From Klebsiella pneumoniae (GTDB taxonomy: Bacteria; Pseudomonadota; Gammaproteobacteria; Steroidobacterales; Steroidobacteraceae): a stretch of 64,000 nucleotides of DNA. Each line of letters opens with the position of its first letter. Positions within the stretch are counted from its first letter, which is position 1. The notes under the pieces were generated by a model. It did no database searches and had not been told where the DNA came from. It was given only the letters and a program-made list of their open reading frames with translations. The DNA lies in assembly GCA_945873095.1 (NCBI GenBank), contig CAMCBU010000002.1:121985-185984 (forward strand), read 5' to 3'. The translations under genes were made by a program, and so were the position numbers. Positions 45,024-53,379 of the stretch are shown here, piece after piece.

Positions 45024-45207
45024 GATGACCCCTCCTGAGTTGATCCCCGAGCGGTGAGCCTACCGCCCGGCCACCACCCTGCACCAGCCCAAGCGGTACT
45101 ACCGACTCGCCATGTCCCTAGGTCGGACAGACGAGGCTATGCCACCGCCATGGCAACGCATCACGCCGCATGATCACGAGCTCGAATCACCCGCAGGAGT
45201 AGGTCCT

Positions 45208-46023
45208 ATGTCCGAACCCGTCCGAAAAGTTGCCATCGTCACCGGATCGGCCACCGGGGTCGGCGCTGCGGCAGCGATCATGTTGGCCGAGCGCGGCTGT
45301 CACGTCGTCATCAACTACACCCGTAGTGAAGCCGAGGCGCGTGAGACCGCGAAGCAGTGCGAGGCCAAAGGTGCCGAGACGATCGTCTTCCAAGGTGATG
45401 TGGCCGATGATGCCGCCTGCCAAGGCATGGCGGCTGCAGCCATCGAGAAGTGGGGGCGCATCGATTATCTGATCAACAACGCGGCCAAGACCAAATTCAA
45501 CCCTTACGAAAATCTCGATGGGCTGTCGGCGGACGACTTTCTCGCAATCTACAAAGTGAACGTCGTGGGTGCCTATCAGATGGTGAGAGCCGTCACGCCA
45601 CAAATGAAAAAACAAGGGCGTGGCGCGATCGTCAACAACTCCTCGATCGGCGGTGTCACGGGGATTGCCTCATCGATGGCTTATGCAGCCAGTAAAGCGG
45701 CCCTCAATATGCTCACGCAATCGCTCTCTCTGGTGCTCGGCCCTGAAATTCGTATCAACGCCATTGCACCGGGCGCGATCCAGACGCGTTGGCTGCAAGG
45801 CGGCATGACACCCGAGCAATACCAGAATTTCCTCGTGAATGCTGCCGCGATGGTCCCGCTCAAGACGGTACCAACGGCGGAGCAGATCGCCGAAGCCCTC
45901 GTCTGGTTTCTCGAAGGGGCGAGTGTCATTACCGGCGAAGTGCTGATGGTCGATGCCGGCTTGCACTGCGGCCGCCTGCCGCCATCATCGAGCAACAAGG
46001 CAAGTTGGGACAACCAGAAATAG
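45208..46023 (+). CDS. SDR family NAD(P)-dependent oxidoreductase
   Basis: 271 residues from ATG 45208, with AGGAG upstream; an in-frame ATG at 45112 is not supported. Complete SDR motifs: TGSATGVGAAAA (GxxxGxG), NNAA, Ser in NNSSIGG and YAASK (Tyr159, Lys163). The C-terminus carries a Ser/Asn-rich tail after LHCGRL. Substrate unknown. Divergent from ubiD across a 184-base gap in which I see no other feature. Confidence 0.9.
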   Translation: MSEPVRKVAIVTGSATGVGAAAAIMLAERGCHVVINYTRSEAEARETAKQCEAKGAETIVFQGDVADDAACQGMAAAAIEKWGRIDYLINNAAKTKFNPYENLDGLSADDFLAIYKVNVVGAYQMVRAVTPQMKKQGRGAIVNNSSIGGVTGIASSMAYAASKAALNMLTQSLSLVLGPEIRINAIAPGAIQTRWLQGGMTPEQYQNFLVNAAAMVPLKTVPTAEQIAEALVWFLEGASVITGEVLMVDAGLHCGRLPPSSSNKASWDNQK

Positions 46024-46025
46024 CG

Positions 46026-46331
46026 CTATCGATCGAGCGGTACGCGCCGTAATTCTTTGAATACATCTTCGAGGAAGCGAGCTCGCTCGTCTTTCAGGCG
46101 AGCTGCCAAGGCGGCATCGGGAATATGCCGTTCGATCTCGTCTCGAGCGACGATACCTTTACTCTCGAGCAAAGCCTCGAGCGTCAACCGACGTTCGCGC
46201 TCGACCCAGACCTGCGCTGCCAACTCGAGCAACATGCGCACGGTGGCATCTTGGATCGGATCGTCGAGATAAACCGGATCATCGCCAACGAGCGGGGTGC
46301 CACCCTCCGGGGTCTGCACCCGATCAGACAC
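46026..46331 (-). CDS. Hypothetical small helical protein
   Basis: 101 residues from GTG 46331, overlapping the methyltransferase stop by eight bases. Acidic N-terminus (PLVGDDPVYLDDP) then helices rich in charged residues: RMLLELAAQVWVERERRLTLEALLESKG and DERARFLEDVFKELRRVP. I recognise no family. The coupled start suggests it functions with the methyltransferase/monooxygenase pair, perhaps as a small subunit. Confidence 0.65.
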   Translation of the reverse strand: MSDRVQTPEGGTPLVGDDPVYLDDPIQDATVRMLLELAAQVWVERERRLTLEALLESKGIVARDEIERHIPDAALAARLKDERARFLEDVFKELRRVPLDR

Positions 46332-47394
46332 GGGTCGCGAACCAGTGCTGCATATAGCCGGTGCCACCGGCTCGTTTAGCGAGCGGCGCTGCAGCCACCT
46401 CGAAGCCGTGAGCCGTCAAAATCTCACCGAGCCGGCAGTCGCAGAAATCCTGTGAATAGGGCTCTCCGTTATGGCGTGCATCGAACCAGCGGTGATACCG
46501 TTGATAGGGCGACTTGCCTTCCGTACCGGTGAAATCGTAGATCGCGAAGATGCCGCCGCGACGGGTGACGCGCGCAGCCTCGCGCACCGTCTCGTCGATG
46601 ATGCGTGGCGGTAATTCGTGGAACAGGATGAAAGCGAAGGTCACGTCGAAATGAGCGTCCGGAAAGCCCGTGCGCTCGACCAGACGCTGCGCAAAGGTGA
46701 CGGCATCCCCCTGCATCGCCGCGCGTCGATGCGCCACACGCAACATCGGCGCCGAATGATCGATACCCCAGACCTCAGCCTCGGGATAACGACGATGGAA
46801 GGCCGTGCTGCTCTGTCCGATCGAGCAGGCGAGATCGAGAATGCGGTTGACCTTGCCGTCGCTCGGCGTTGGCACCGTGCCGACCAACTTGGCGTGCAAC
46901 TCGTCCTTGTCGTTGTCACCACGGAAAAACACTTTCGTGCCGTAGTGATACAAAAAACCCGACAGCTCGTCTTGGTAATAGCCACCAGGCTGCAAGTGGA
47001 AATGCACGTTGGTATAAGCGGGATGCGCGAATGCCGGGTCGAGTAGTAAGCGACCGGGGCCACGCTCGTCCCACTTGGCGAGCTCGGCGGTCAGTTGCGC
47101 GCGCTGCTCACCGAAGCTGCGCTCGATCGCGTGCCACTTCATTTCCTGCTGGCTGCGTGCCAGCCGATCTCGCAGGCGACCGAGTGGCAAAGCGTGGACG
47201 AACTCGCGAATCTCCTCGACATCACCCCACGGACGACCGCGACTGGATGCCCATTGCTCCAGTGCGCTGTTCAGCCGCTCCTCGAAATCGGCACCCTTGC
47301 CCAAAATGAATTCGCGCAGCCCCTCGACGAAGTCGAGATAGGCAGCATCGGATCGCCGCGCCAGCGGCGGCAAAGTCTCAGGGGTGGTGCTCAT
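46324..47394 (-). CDS. Class I SAM-dependent methyltransferase with N-terminal helical domain
   Basis: 356 residues. The first ~165 residues are helical and unassigned. The Rossmann methyltransferase domain starts near 183: ILDLACSIGQSSTAFHRRYPEAEVWGIDHSAPML, with the motif I G replaced in DLACSIGQS (usually DxGCGxG), then FDVTFAFILFHELPP and GGIFAIYDF. It overlaps the upstream FAD monooxygenase (ATGA), so both probably act on one substrate. Confidence 0.82.
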   Translation of the reverse strand: MSTTPETLPPLARRSDAAYLDFVEGLREFILGKGADFEERLNSALEQWASSRGRPWGDVEEIREFVHALPLGRLRDRLARSQQEMKWHAIERSFGEQRAQLTAELAKWDERGPGRLLLDPAFAHPAYTNVHFHLQPGGYYQDELSGFLYHYGTKVFFRGDNDKDELHAKLVGTVPTPSDGKVNRILDLACSIGQSSTAFHRRYPEAEVWGIDHSAPMLRVAHRRAAMQGDAVTFAQRLVERTGFPDAHFDVTFAFILFHELPPRIIDETVREAARVTRRGGIFAIYDFTGTEGKSPYQRYHRWFDARHNGEPYSQDFCDCRLGEILTAHGFEVAAAPLAKRAGGTGYMQHWFATRV

Positions 47395-48566
47395 ATCGGT
47401 TGTGTGACCGGATTATAAGCAAAGAGTCCTAAACCCTCGTCGGCGGCCTTGCCTTTGGTCCGCTCTTTGTAGGTATCGGTATCGGGCGCATGGAACATTT
47501 TGCCCGCCCGCCGCGACTCCTGCACCACGAAGGCCGCGCGCTCACGGCGACCCGACTCGTAACGAACATAGGCTTCTTCGATGGAGTCGGACTCCACGAA
47601 AGCGCGGGCGAGTACTACGGCATCTTCGATCGCAAGCACCGCCCCATGCCCGAGAAAGGGCAGGACGGGATGCGCTGCATCCCCAAGTAGCGTCACACGC
47701 CCCTTCGACCATTGACTCAAGGGTTCACGGTCGAACAAGCCCCATTTGAACAGCTGCTCCGGTGGCACCTGCTCCATGAAGCGAGTCACCCACGGCGTCC
47801 AGCCGCGGAACTCATCCAACAGCTCTTCGACGCTCGATTGAATCGACCAGCCTTCCTCGGTCCACTCTTTGCGCTCAGCGAAGGCGACGAAGTTCAGTAA
47901 TTCCCGATTGCGAACCGGATAACGATTCACGAGGTGCCCAGGTCCGACGAAAACGCCGGAAGCCGGCTGCAGAATTTCCTGCGGCACACGCTCCATCGGC
48001 ACGAGGCCGCGCCACGCGATATAGCCTGTGTATTGCGGCTCGAGCGCACCGAAAATTTGATGACGCACGATCGAGCGTGATCCGTCGGCGCCGATCAAGG
48101 CATCGAAACTGCGACTCGCGCCATCGGCAAAATCGACTCGCACACCCGCGCTCGTCGATTCGATCGAGACGCAGCGCCGACCAAGCTCGATAGCGGCAGG
48201 GTCATGACGCCGCACTTCAGCAGCCAAGGCATCGTGCAGGTCAGCACGATGGATGAGGTAATAACGTTCGCCGTAGAGCTCTTGTAACCGCGCGCCGCGA
48301 TTGATCCAGACGAGCGGACGGGCGTCTTGGTAGTGACGGACGCACTGATCCTCGGGGTGATAGGCCTTCTCTGCGAGTGTCTGATGCAAGCCGAGATGAT
48401 TGAGCGCATGCGCCGCCGTCGGGCTCAATGAAAGACCCGCACCCACTTCGGCCAGCTGAGGCGCCTGCTCGAGCACGAGCGGCTTGAAGCCCGCGCGTTG
48501 CAATGCCAACGCGACGGACAAACCGCCGATTCCTCCGCCCACGATACCGATGTTTACCGCTTTCAC
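47391..48566 (-). CDS. FAD-dependent monooxygenase (salicylate/3-hydroxybenzoate hydroxylase-like)
   Basis: 391 residues; GTG start. [21 protein letters not shown] at the N-terminus, [15 protein letters not shown] as the DG motif and [20 protein letters not shown] as the GD motif. The single-component type resembles salicylate 1-hydroxylase and 3-hydroxybenzoate 6-hydroxylase. First gene of an overlapping three-gene operon with a methyltransferase and a small hypothetical protein. Confidence 0.9.
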   Translation of the reverse strand: MKAVNIGIVGGGIGGLSVALALQRAGFKPLVLEQAPQLAEVGAGLSLSPTAAHALNHLGLHQTLAEKAYHPEDQCVRHYQDARPLVWINRGARLQELYGERYYLIHRADLHDALAAEVRRHDPAAIELGRRCVSIESTSAGVRVDFADGASRSFDALIGADGSRSIVRHQIFGALEPQYTGYIAWRGLVPMERVPQEILQPASGVFVGPGHLVNRYPVRNRELLNFVAFAERKEWTEEGWSIQSSVEELLDEFRGWTPWVTRFMEQVPPEQLFKWGLFDREPLSQWSKGRVTLLGDAAHPVLPFLGHGAVLAIEDAVVLARAFVESDSIEEAYVRYESGRRERAAFVVQESRRAGKMFHAPDTDTYKERTKGKAADEGLGLFAYNPVTQPI

Positions 48567-48628
48567 GGTGGCTATTCAGCCTGAGCACTCGCTCGCACCA
48601 AAGAACTGCGGCGCCCTCGTCCAGACTG

Positions 48629-48658
48629 CGGACAAGCCTGGCCACGAGGCGGTAAAAT
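48629..48658 (+). promoter_or_regulatory. Predicted rimO promoter
   Basis: -10 TAAAAT (48653-48658, 5 of 6) ends five bases before the rimO GTG; a weak -35 CGGACA lies 18 bases upstream (48629-48634). The transcript would start at or near the start codon. Confidence 0.5.
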
Positions 48659-48663
48659 GCGCC

Positions 48664-50001
48664 GTGCCTGCCAAAAACATCCACGGGAATACCCCGAAAG
48701 TCGGTTTCGTCAGTCTCGGCTGCCCCAAAGCACTCGTGGACTCGGAACGTATCCTCACTCAACTGCGCGCCGAAGGTTATGTCGTCGCGCCGGATTACGA
48801 ATCGGCGGATCTCGTGGTCGTCAACACCTGCGGCTTCATCGACTCCGCGATCGACGAATCACTCGATGCCATCGGTGAAGCCCTCGAGCAAAACGGCAAG
48901 GTGGTCGTCACCGGCTGCCTCGGTGCGAACCCGCAACGCATTCTCGAGAAACATCCGAGCGTTCTGAAGGTCACCGGTCCACACGCGTACGCCGATGTGC
49001 TCGCAGCAGTGCATGAACATCTGCCGCCGCTGCATGATCCTTTCGTCGATCTGGTCCCGGCGCAGGGAATTCGGCTGACGCCGAAGCATTATGCGTACCT
49101 CAAGATTTCCGAAGGCTGCAACAACAAGTGCAGCTTCTGCATCATTCCGGATTTGCGCGGCAAGCTCGCAAGCCGTCGGATCGACGAGGTGTTCAGAGAA
49201 GCGGAAAAACTGGTTCGCGCTGGTGTCAAAGAATTGTTGGTCATTTCACAGGATACGAGTGCCTACGGCTCGGATATTCGCTACGCCCAAGCACAGTGGC
49301 ATGATCGATCTTGGGAAACGCGCTTCCTCGATCTCGCCCAAGGGCTCGGCTCGCTCGGTGTTTGGGTGCGTATGCACTATGTCTACCCGTATCCGCACGT
49401 CGACGAGGTCATCACGCTGATGGCAGAGGGTCGCGTGCTTCCCTATCTCGACATTCCCTTCCAGCATGGCAGTCCGAGCGTACTCAAACGGATGCGTCGG
49501 CCCGCTCACGCCGTGAACACCCTCGATCGTATTCACGCTTGGCGTCGCGAATGCCCGGATCTGACTCTGCGCAGCACCTTCATCGTAGGCTTCCCGGGTG
49601 AAACCGAAGCGGAATTCGAAGAATTGCTGCAATGGCTCGAAGAAGCACAGCTCGATCGCGTTGGCGCGTTCAAATATTCACCCGTCGAGGGTGCGCGGGC
49701 GAACGACGTAGCAGGCCACGTACCCGTCGAAGTTCAAGAACAGCGACTCGAGCGCTTCATGCAGACGGCGCAAGAGATTAGTGCGCGCCGACTCGCCACT
49801 CGCGTCGGTCGTGAGGAAACGGTGTTGGTCGATGCCATAGAGGGTAATACCGCCATTGCGCGCTCGCGTGGCGATGCGCCGGAAATCGACGGTATCGTCC
49901 GTGTGACCAAGGGCGGCCATCTTCCGGTCGGCGATTTCGCCAAAGTTCGGATCACCGGTGCCGATGCCTACGATCTGAAGGCTTCGCCGCTCAAGGGCTG
50001 A
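48664..50001 (+). CDS. rimO: Ribosomal protein uS12 methylthiotransferase RimO
   Basis: 445 residues from GTG 48664; E. coli RimO has 441. Adds a methylthio group to the beta-carbon of a conserved Asp of S12. N-terminal cluster cysteines Cys20, Cys56 and Cys85 and the radical-SAM CxxxCxxC Cys152, Cys156 and Cys159 (GCNNKCSFC) are all present; a C-terminal TRAM domain follows. [16 protein letters not shown] is typical. The short gap from the promoter suggests a leaderless transcript. Confidence 0.95.
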   Translation: MPAKNIHGNTPKVGFVSLGCPKALVDSERILTQLRAEGYVVAPDYESADLVVVNTCGFIDSAIDESLDAIGEALEQNGKVVVTGCLGANPQRILEKHPSVLKVTGPHAYADVLAAVHEHLPPLHDPFVDLVPAQGIRLTPKHYAYLKISEGCNNKCSFCIIPDLRGKLASRRIDEVFREAEKLVRAGVKELLVISQDTSAYGSDIRYAQAQWHDRSWETRFLDLAQGLGSLGVWVRMHYVYPYPHVDEVITLMAEGRVLPYLDIPFQHGSPSVLKRMRRPAHAVNTLDRIHAWRRECPDLTLRSTFIVGFPGETEAEFEELLQWLEEAQLDRVGAFKYSPVEGARANDVAGHVPVEVQEQRLERFMQTAQEISARRLATRVGREETVLVDAIEGNTAIARSRGDAPEIDGIVRVTKGGHLPVGDFAKVRITGADAYDLKASPLKG

Positions 50002-50013
50002 GACTCATCAAGA

Positions 50014-52215
50014 TCATCCCTTGATGAATCGATAGCCCTCGTCGCTGATCGGCAAACGACGAATGCGTCGACCGCTTGCGCTGAAGACGGCATTGCAGAT
50101 CGCGGGCGCCACCGGCGGCAGCGCCGGCTCACCGAGGCCACTCGGTGCAAAGTCGCTCTCGATGAAGTGCACGTCGATCCGCGGATCGAGACCTATGCGT
50201 AACAGTCGATAACGATCGAAGTTGGTCTGCGCAACGCGGCCGTTTCGATAATCGAGTTTTTGATCGAGCATGGCGCTCAAGCCATCGATCACCGAGCCCT
50301 GACATTGCGACTCGGCACCACTCAGATTCACGATCGGGCCGACATCGCACACCACGGTGACCGAGTGCACCGCGATCGCTTTGTCATCGCTGACACTGAC
50401 CTCGGCGACTTCGGCCACATGAGCGGTGTGACTGAAATAGAAGGCGAGGCCTCGAGCGCGGCCTTTTGGTAACGGGGTGCTCCAGCCACTCTTCTCAGCA
50501 GCGAGTTTCAACACACCGGCTGCGCGTCCGGTGTGTAGCGTGTTTCGATTACCCGGTGTCAGCCAACGCGGTTCGCCCAAAATCTCGAGTAGAAATTCGA
50601 GATGATCGCGCCCCGCAGCAGACGACATCTCATGCAGGAAACTCTGCAGCGGAAACGCGAATACGCTCGCCCCGGGCGCGCGCCAGAATCCGGCGGGCGA
50701 GCCCCAAGGTAATTGGGTGCGGGTGTAACGAAAGTTGGGTATCAGCTGCGCGAAATCTTCCTGCGCTCGTAAATCACCGCCCAACACCGGCTTCTGACCA
50801 TCGCGGGTGAAGGTGACGAAATGTTGCTGCCAGCCGCTCGCGCGACCCTCAGCATCGATCGCCGCACGCAAACCGAGAGTGCCACCCGCGCGCACGAAGT
50901 CGTGGGTCATGTCATCTTCGCGAGTCCATTGCAGTTTCACCGGGCGACCGAGTCGCTGTGCGATGGCGGCTGCCTCGCACGCGTAATCGTTCATTAGACG
51001 ACGGCCGAAACCGCCGCCAACTCGCACCGGATGGATCGTGACCTTGGATTCGTCGATCTTCAAAACATTGGCGACATTTTTTTGTGCGCGTTGCGGTGTT
51101 TGACTGGGGGGCCAGAGCTCACATCCACCCTCGGTCGTCATCCGAGCCACACAAACTTGCGGCTCGAGCTGCGCATGTGAGACGAATGCATATTGATAAG
51201 TTGCCTCGAGCTTATGAGACGCGTCGGCAAAGACCTGGGATACCTCGCCTCGCTCCGCGACGATATTCGAACCGTCGCTCCCGGCAAGACTCAAAGACTG
51301 AGCACTGGCTGTCGTCCAATCGTCTTTCGCGGCGTTGGTCTCATCCCACTCGACTCGTAACTTTCGGCGTGCTTTGAGCGCTGCCCAGGTCGACGTCGCA
51401 ACAATTGCCACCCCGGGCTGCAACTCGACGATCTCTCCCTGGCCTTCGAGGATGAAGGCATCGATCACGCCGGGCTCGCGCTTCAACGCTTCGAGATTCG
51501 CGCTGACAACCGCGCCACCGACAGCCGGGCATTTCACGTAGAGCGCATACGCCATATCGGGCAGATAGACGTCGCTCGCGAATAACGTCTGACCGGTGAC
51601 GACTTTGCGGTTATCGACCCCACCGATGCGTCGTTTCAACAAGCGTCGCTCGTTAGGGGATTTAAGAACGACTTGTTCGGCGGCGGGTATCGGCAACGCA
51701 GCGGCATCCGCAGCCAACTCGCGATAAGTCAAACGTCGTTGGGTCGCAGGGTGATGGACGGCACTATCACCGCGGGTGACACACTCCGATACCGGTACCT
51801 GCCAGCGACGCGCCGCAGCAGAAATCAGCATGGCGCGGGCGGTGGCGCCCGCGCGACGCAGCGGCTCCCAAGCGCGCGGAACAGAGGTCGACCCACCGGC
51901 GGCCTGAGAACCGTAGCGCGTGACGTCGATGACAGCCTGGCGAATCTCGATGTCTTCCCATGCGGCATCGAGTTCCTCGGCGACGATCATCGGCAGCGCG
52001 GTTTTGACACCTTGACCGATCTCGGGGTTCGGTGCGAACAGCACGATGCCGCTCGCGGAGATATGCAGGTAGCCGTTCGGTACGAAGTCGCGGGGCGCTT
52101 CGCCTGCATCTGCGTGGACGATCAACCCTTTCGCGGAAAAAGCGAGCGCCAAAACGGTGCCGGTTGCACCACTGAATTGCAGAAACCGGCGTCGATCAAT
52201 TGATGAGTGGATCAT
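50014..52215 (-). CDS. Xanthine oxidase family molybdopterin-binding subunit (IorB-like)
   Basis: 733 residues. Tat signal SIDRRRFLQFSGATG at the N-terminus. Domain order fits the isoquinoline 1-oxidoreductase/aldehyde dehydrogenase large subunit: NPEIGQGVKTALPMIVAEEL, GQTLFASDVYLPDMAYALYV, VRVGGGFGRRLMNDYACEAA and GFWRAPGASVFAF, ending with a GEPALPPVAPAICNAVF motif near the active-site Glu. Hydroxylates N-heteroaromatics or oxidises aldehydes using Mo-cytosine dinucleotide. The usual small 2Fe-2S partner (IorA) is not adjacent, so it is an orphan here. Convergent with rimO. Confidence 0.88.
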   Translation of the reverse strand: MIHSSIDRRRFLQFSGATGTVLALAFSAKGLIVHADAGEAPRDFVPNGYLHISASGIVLFAPNPEIGQGVKTALPMIVAEELDAAWEDIEIRQAVIDVTRYGSQAAGGSTSVPRAWEPLRRAGATARAMLISAAARRWQVPVSECVTRGDSAVHHPATQRRLTYRELAADAAALPIPAAEQVVLKSPNERRLLKRRIGGVDNRKVVTGQTLFASDVYLPDMAYALYVKCPAVGGAVVSANLEALKREPGVIDAFILEGQGEIVELQPGVAIVATSTWAALKARRKLRVEWDETNAAKDDWTTASAQSLSLAGSDGSNIVAERGEVSQVFADASHKLEATYQYAFVSHAQLEPQVCVARMTTEGGCELWPPSQTPQRAQKNVANVLKIDESKVTIHPVRVGGGFGRRLMNDYACEAAAIAQRLGRPVKLQWTREDDMTHDFVRAGGTLGLRAAIDAEGRASGWQQHFVTFTRDGQKPVLGGDLRAQEDFAQLIPNFRYTRTQLPWGSPAGFWRAPGASVFAFPLQSFLHEMSSAAGRDHLEFLLEILGEPRWLTPGNRNTLHTGRAAGVLKLAAEKSGWSTPLPKGRARGLAFYFSHTAHVAEVAEVSVSDDKAIAVHSVTVVCDVGPIVNLSGAESQCQGSVIDGLSAMLDQKLDYRNGRVAQTNFDRYRLLRIGLDPRIDVHFIESDFAPSGLGEPALPPVAPAICNAVFSASGRRIRRLPISDEGYRFIKG

Positions 52216-52270
52216 GGCAACCTCGCAGGCCTCGTCGCGAACTCGTTCTATTGTGCCATCTCGTGTCGAG

Positions 52271-52299
52271 TTGTCAGCGTTTTGTCCTCATTCCGTCAT
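52271..52299 (+). promoter_or_regulatory. Putative PhoB box upstream of the GT4 gene
   Basis: Three direct heptamers at exactly 11-base spacing: TTGTCAG at 52271, TTGTCCT at 52282 and CCGTCAT at 52293, compared with CTGTCAT of the PhoB consensus. It lies 34 bases before the GT4 ATG on the coding strand. Confidence 0.65.
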
Positions 52300-52332
52300 C
52301 GCCCTGCAACGGCTGAGAGGCATTTTTGGTCG

Positions 52333-53379
52333 ATGCGAGTCGTACTGGTCACGGATGCCTGGGAGCCGCAAACCAACGGTGTAGTCAGCACCCTACGCCA
52401 AACCATCCACGAGATGCAGCGCCTCGGAATCGAGGTACGGCGGATCTCTCCCGAGCAATTCACGACTGTCCCCTGCCCGAGCTATCCCGAAATCCGCTTG
52501 GCCGTATTCCCCGGCCCGAAGGTCGGCGCGCTACTCAATGAATTCCAGCCCGATGCGATTCATATCGCAACCGAGGGCACACTCGGTGTGGCAGCCCGGC
52601 AATGGTGTATCGCACGGAAGCTGCGGTTCACGACCTCTTACCACACACAATTTCCCGAGTATGTGCGAGCGCGTTGGCCTATTCCGCTCACCGTAAGCTA
52701 CGGGTACATGCGTTGGTTCCACGATGCGGCCGCACAGACCATGGTATCGACACGCGAAATGCAGCTATCGCTCGAGCGGCGAGGTTTTCGAAATCTCAAG
52801 CGCTGGGGCCGCGGTGTCGATACGGAGCTTTTCAGACCGAGCGAGCATTACGTCGCAGCGGGCGCGCCGTTGTTTGCCTACCTCGGCCGTGTGTCGATAG
52901 AAAAAAACGTCGAGACGTTTCTGACGCTCGATCTGCCGGGACGAAAAGTCGTCATCGGCGATGGACCCGCTCGTGAAATTCTCGAGTCGCGTTTTCCGAC
53001 TGTGCGATTCACCGGCGTGCTCAAAGGTTCAGCGCTGGTATCCGAGCTCAACTTGGCGAGTGCGCTTGTTTTCCCCAGTCGCACCGACACCTTTGGTCTG
53101 GTCATGCTCGAAGCGATGGCCTGTGGCGTGCCGGTGGCAGCTTTCCCGGTCACCGGGCCTATCGATGTCGTCACGCCTGGCGTGACCGGTGAGCTGAACG
53201 ACGATCTGCGTCTTGCCGCCTTGGCAGCACTGCAGCTGGATCGAGATCAAATACGAACGGTGGCGCTGACCCGTTCATGGGCCAACGCCACTGCAGAGTT
53301 TCTCGATAATCTCGTGCCGGTGAAGCGCGTTACGACGGTCGCACTTCACCGGCCCAACGCGTCCTCGATCAGAGCTTGA
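52333..53379 (+). CDS. GT4 family glycosyltransferase (Agt-like lipid glycosyltransferase)
   Basis: 348 residues; ATG 52333 with GAGAGG upstream. GT-B fold: N-terminal VLVTDAWEPQTNGVVSTLRQT, and the C-terminal nucleotide-sugar site FPSRTDTFGLVMLEAMACGVPVAA with the E-x7-E motif. YHTQFPEYVRARWP is shared with diacylglycerol and phosphatidylinositol glycosyltransferases, including the Agt enzymes that make glucosyl- or glucuronosyl-diacylglycerol under phosphate starvation. No plcP partner is adjacent. The sugar and acceptor are inferred. A three-repeat PhoB-like box precedes it. Its stop overlaps the first TonB-receptor stop by 11 bases. Confidence 0.8.
   Translation: MRVVLVTDAWEPQTNGVVSTLRQTIHEMQRLGIEVRRISPEQFTTVPCPSYPEIRLAVFPGPKVGALLNEFQPDAIHIATEGTLGVAARQWCIARKLRFTTSYHTQFPEYVRARWPIPLTVSYGYMRWFHDAAAQTMVSTREMQLSLERRGFRNLKRWGRGVDTELFRPSEHYVAAGAPLFAYLGRVSIEKNVETFLTLDLPGRKVVIGDGPAREILESRFPTVRFTGVLKGSALVSELNLASALVFPSRTDTFGLVMLEAMACGVPVAAFPVTGPIDVVTPGVTGELNDDLRLAALAALQLDRDQIRTVALTRSWANATAEFLDNLVPVKRVTTVALHRPNASSIRA

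Noticed and set aside
43962..45038. A 358-codon plus-strand frame opposite the UbiD gene
   Set aside because: UbiD motifs are clear on the minus strand; this frame has no motif and an atypical composition.
50005..50027. Hairpin TCATCAAG/CTTGATGA between convergent rimO and the IorB-like gene
   Set aside because: An 8-bp stem without a T run on either strand, overlapping a stop codon; too weak to call a terminator.
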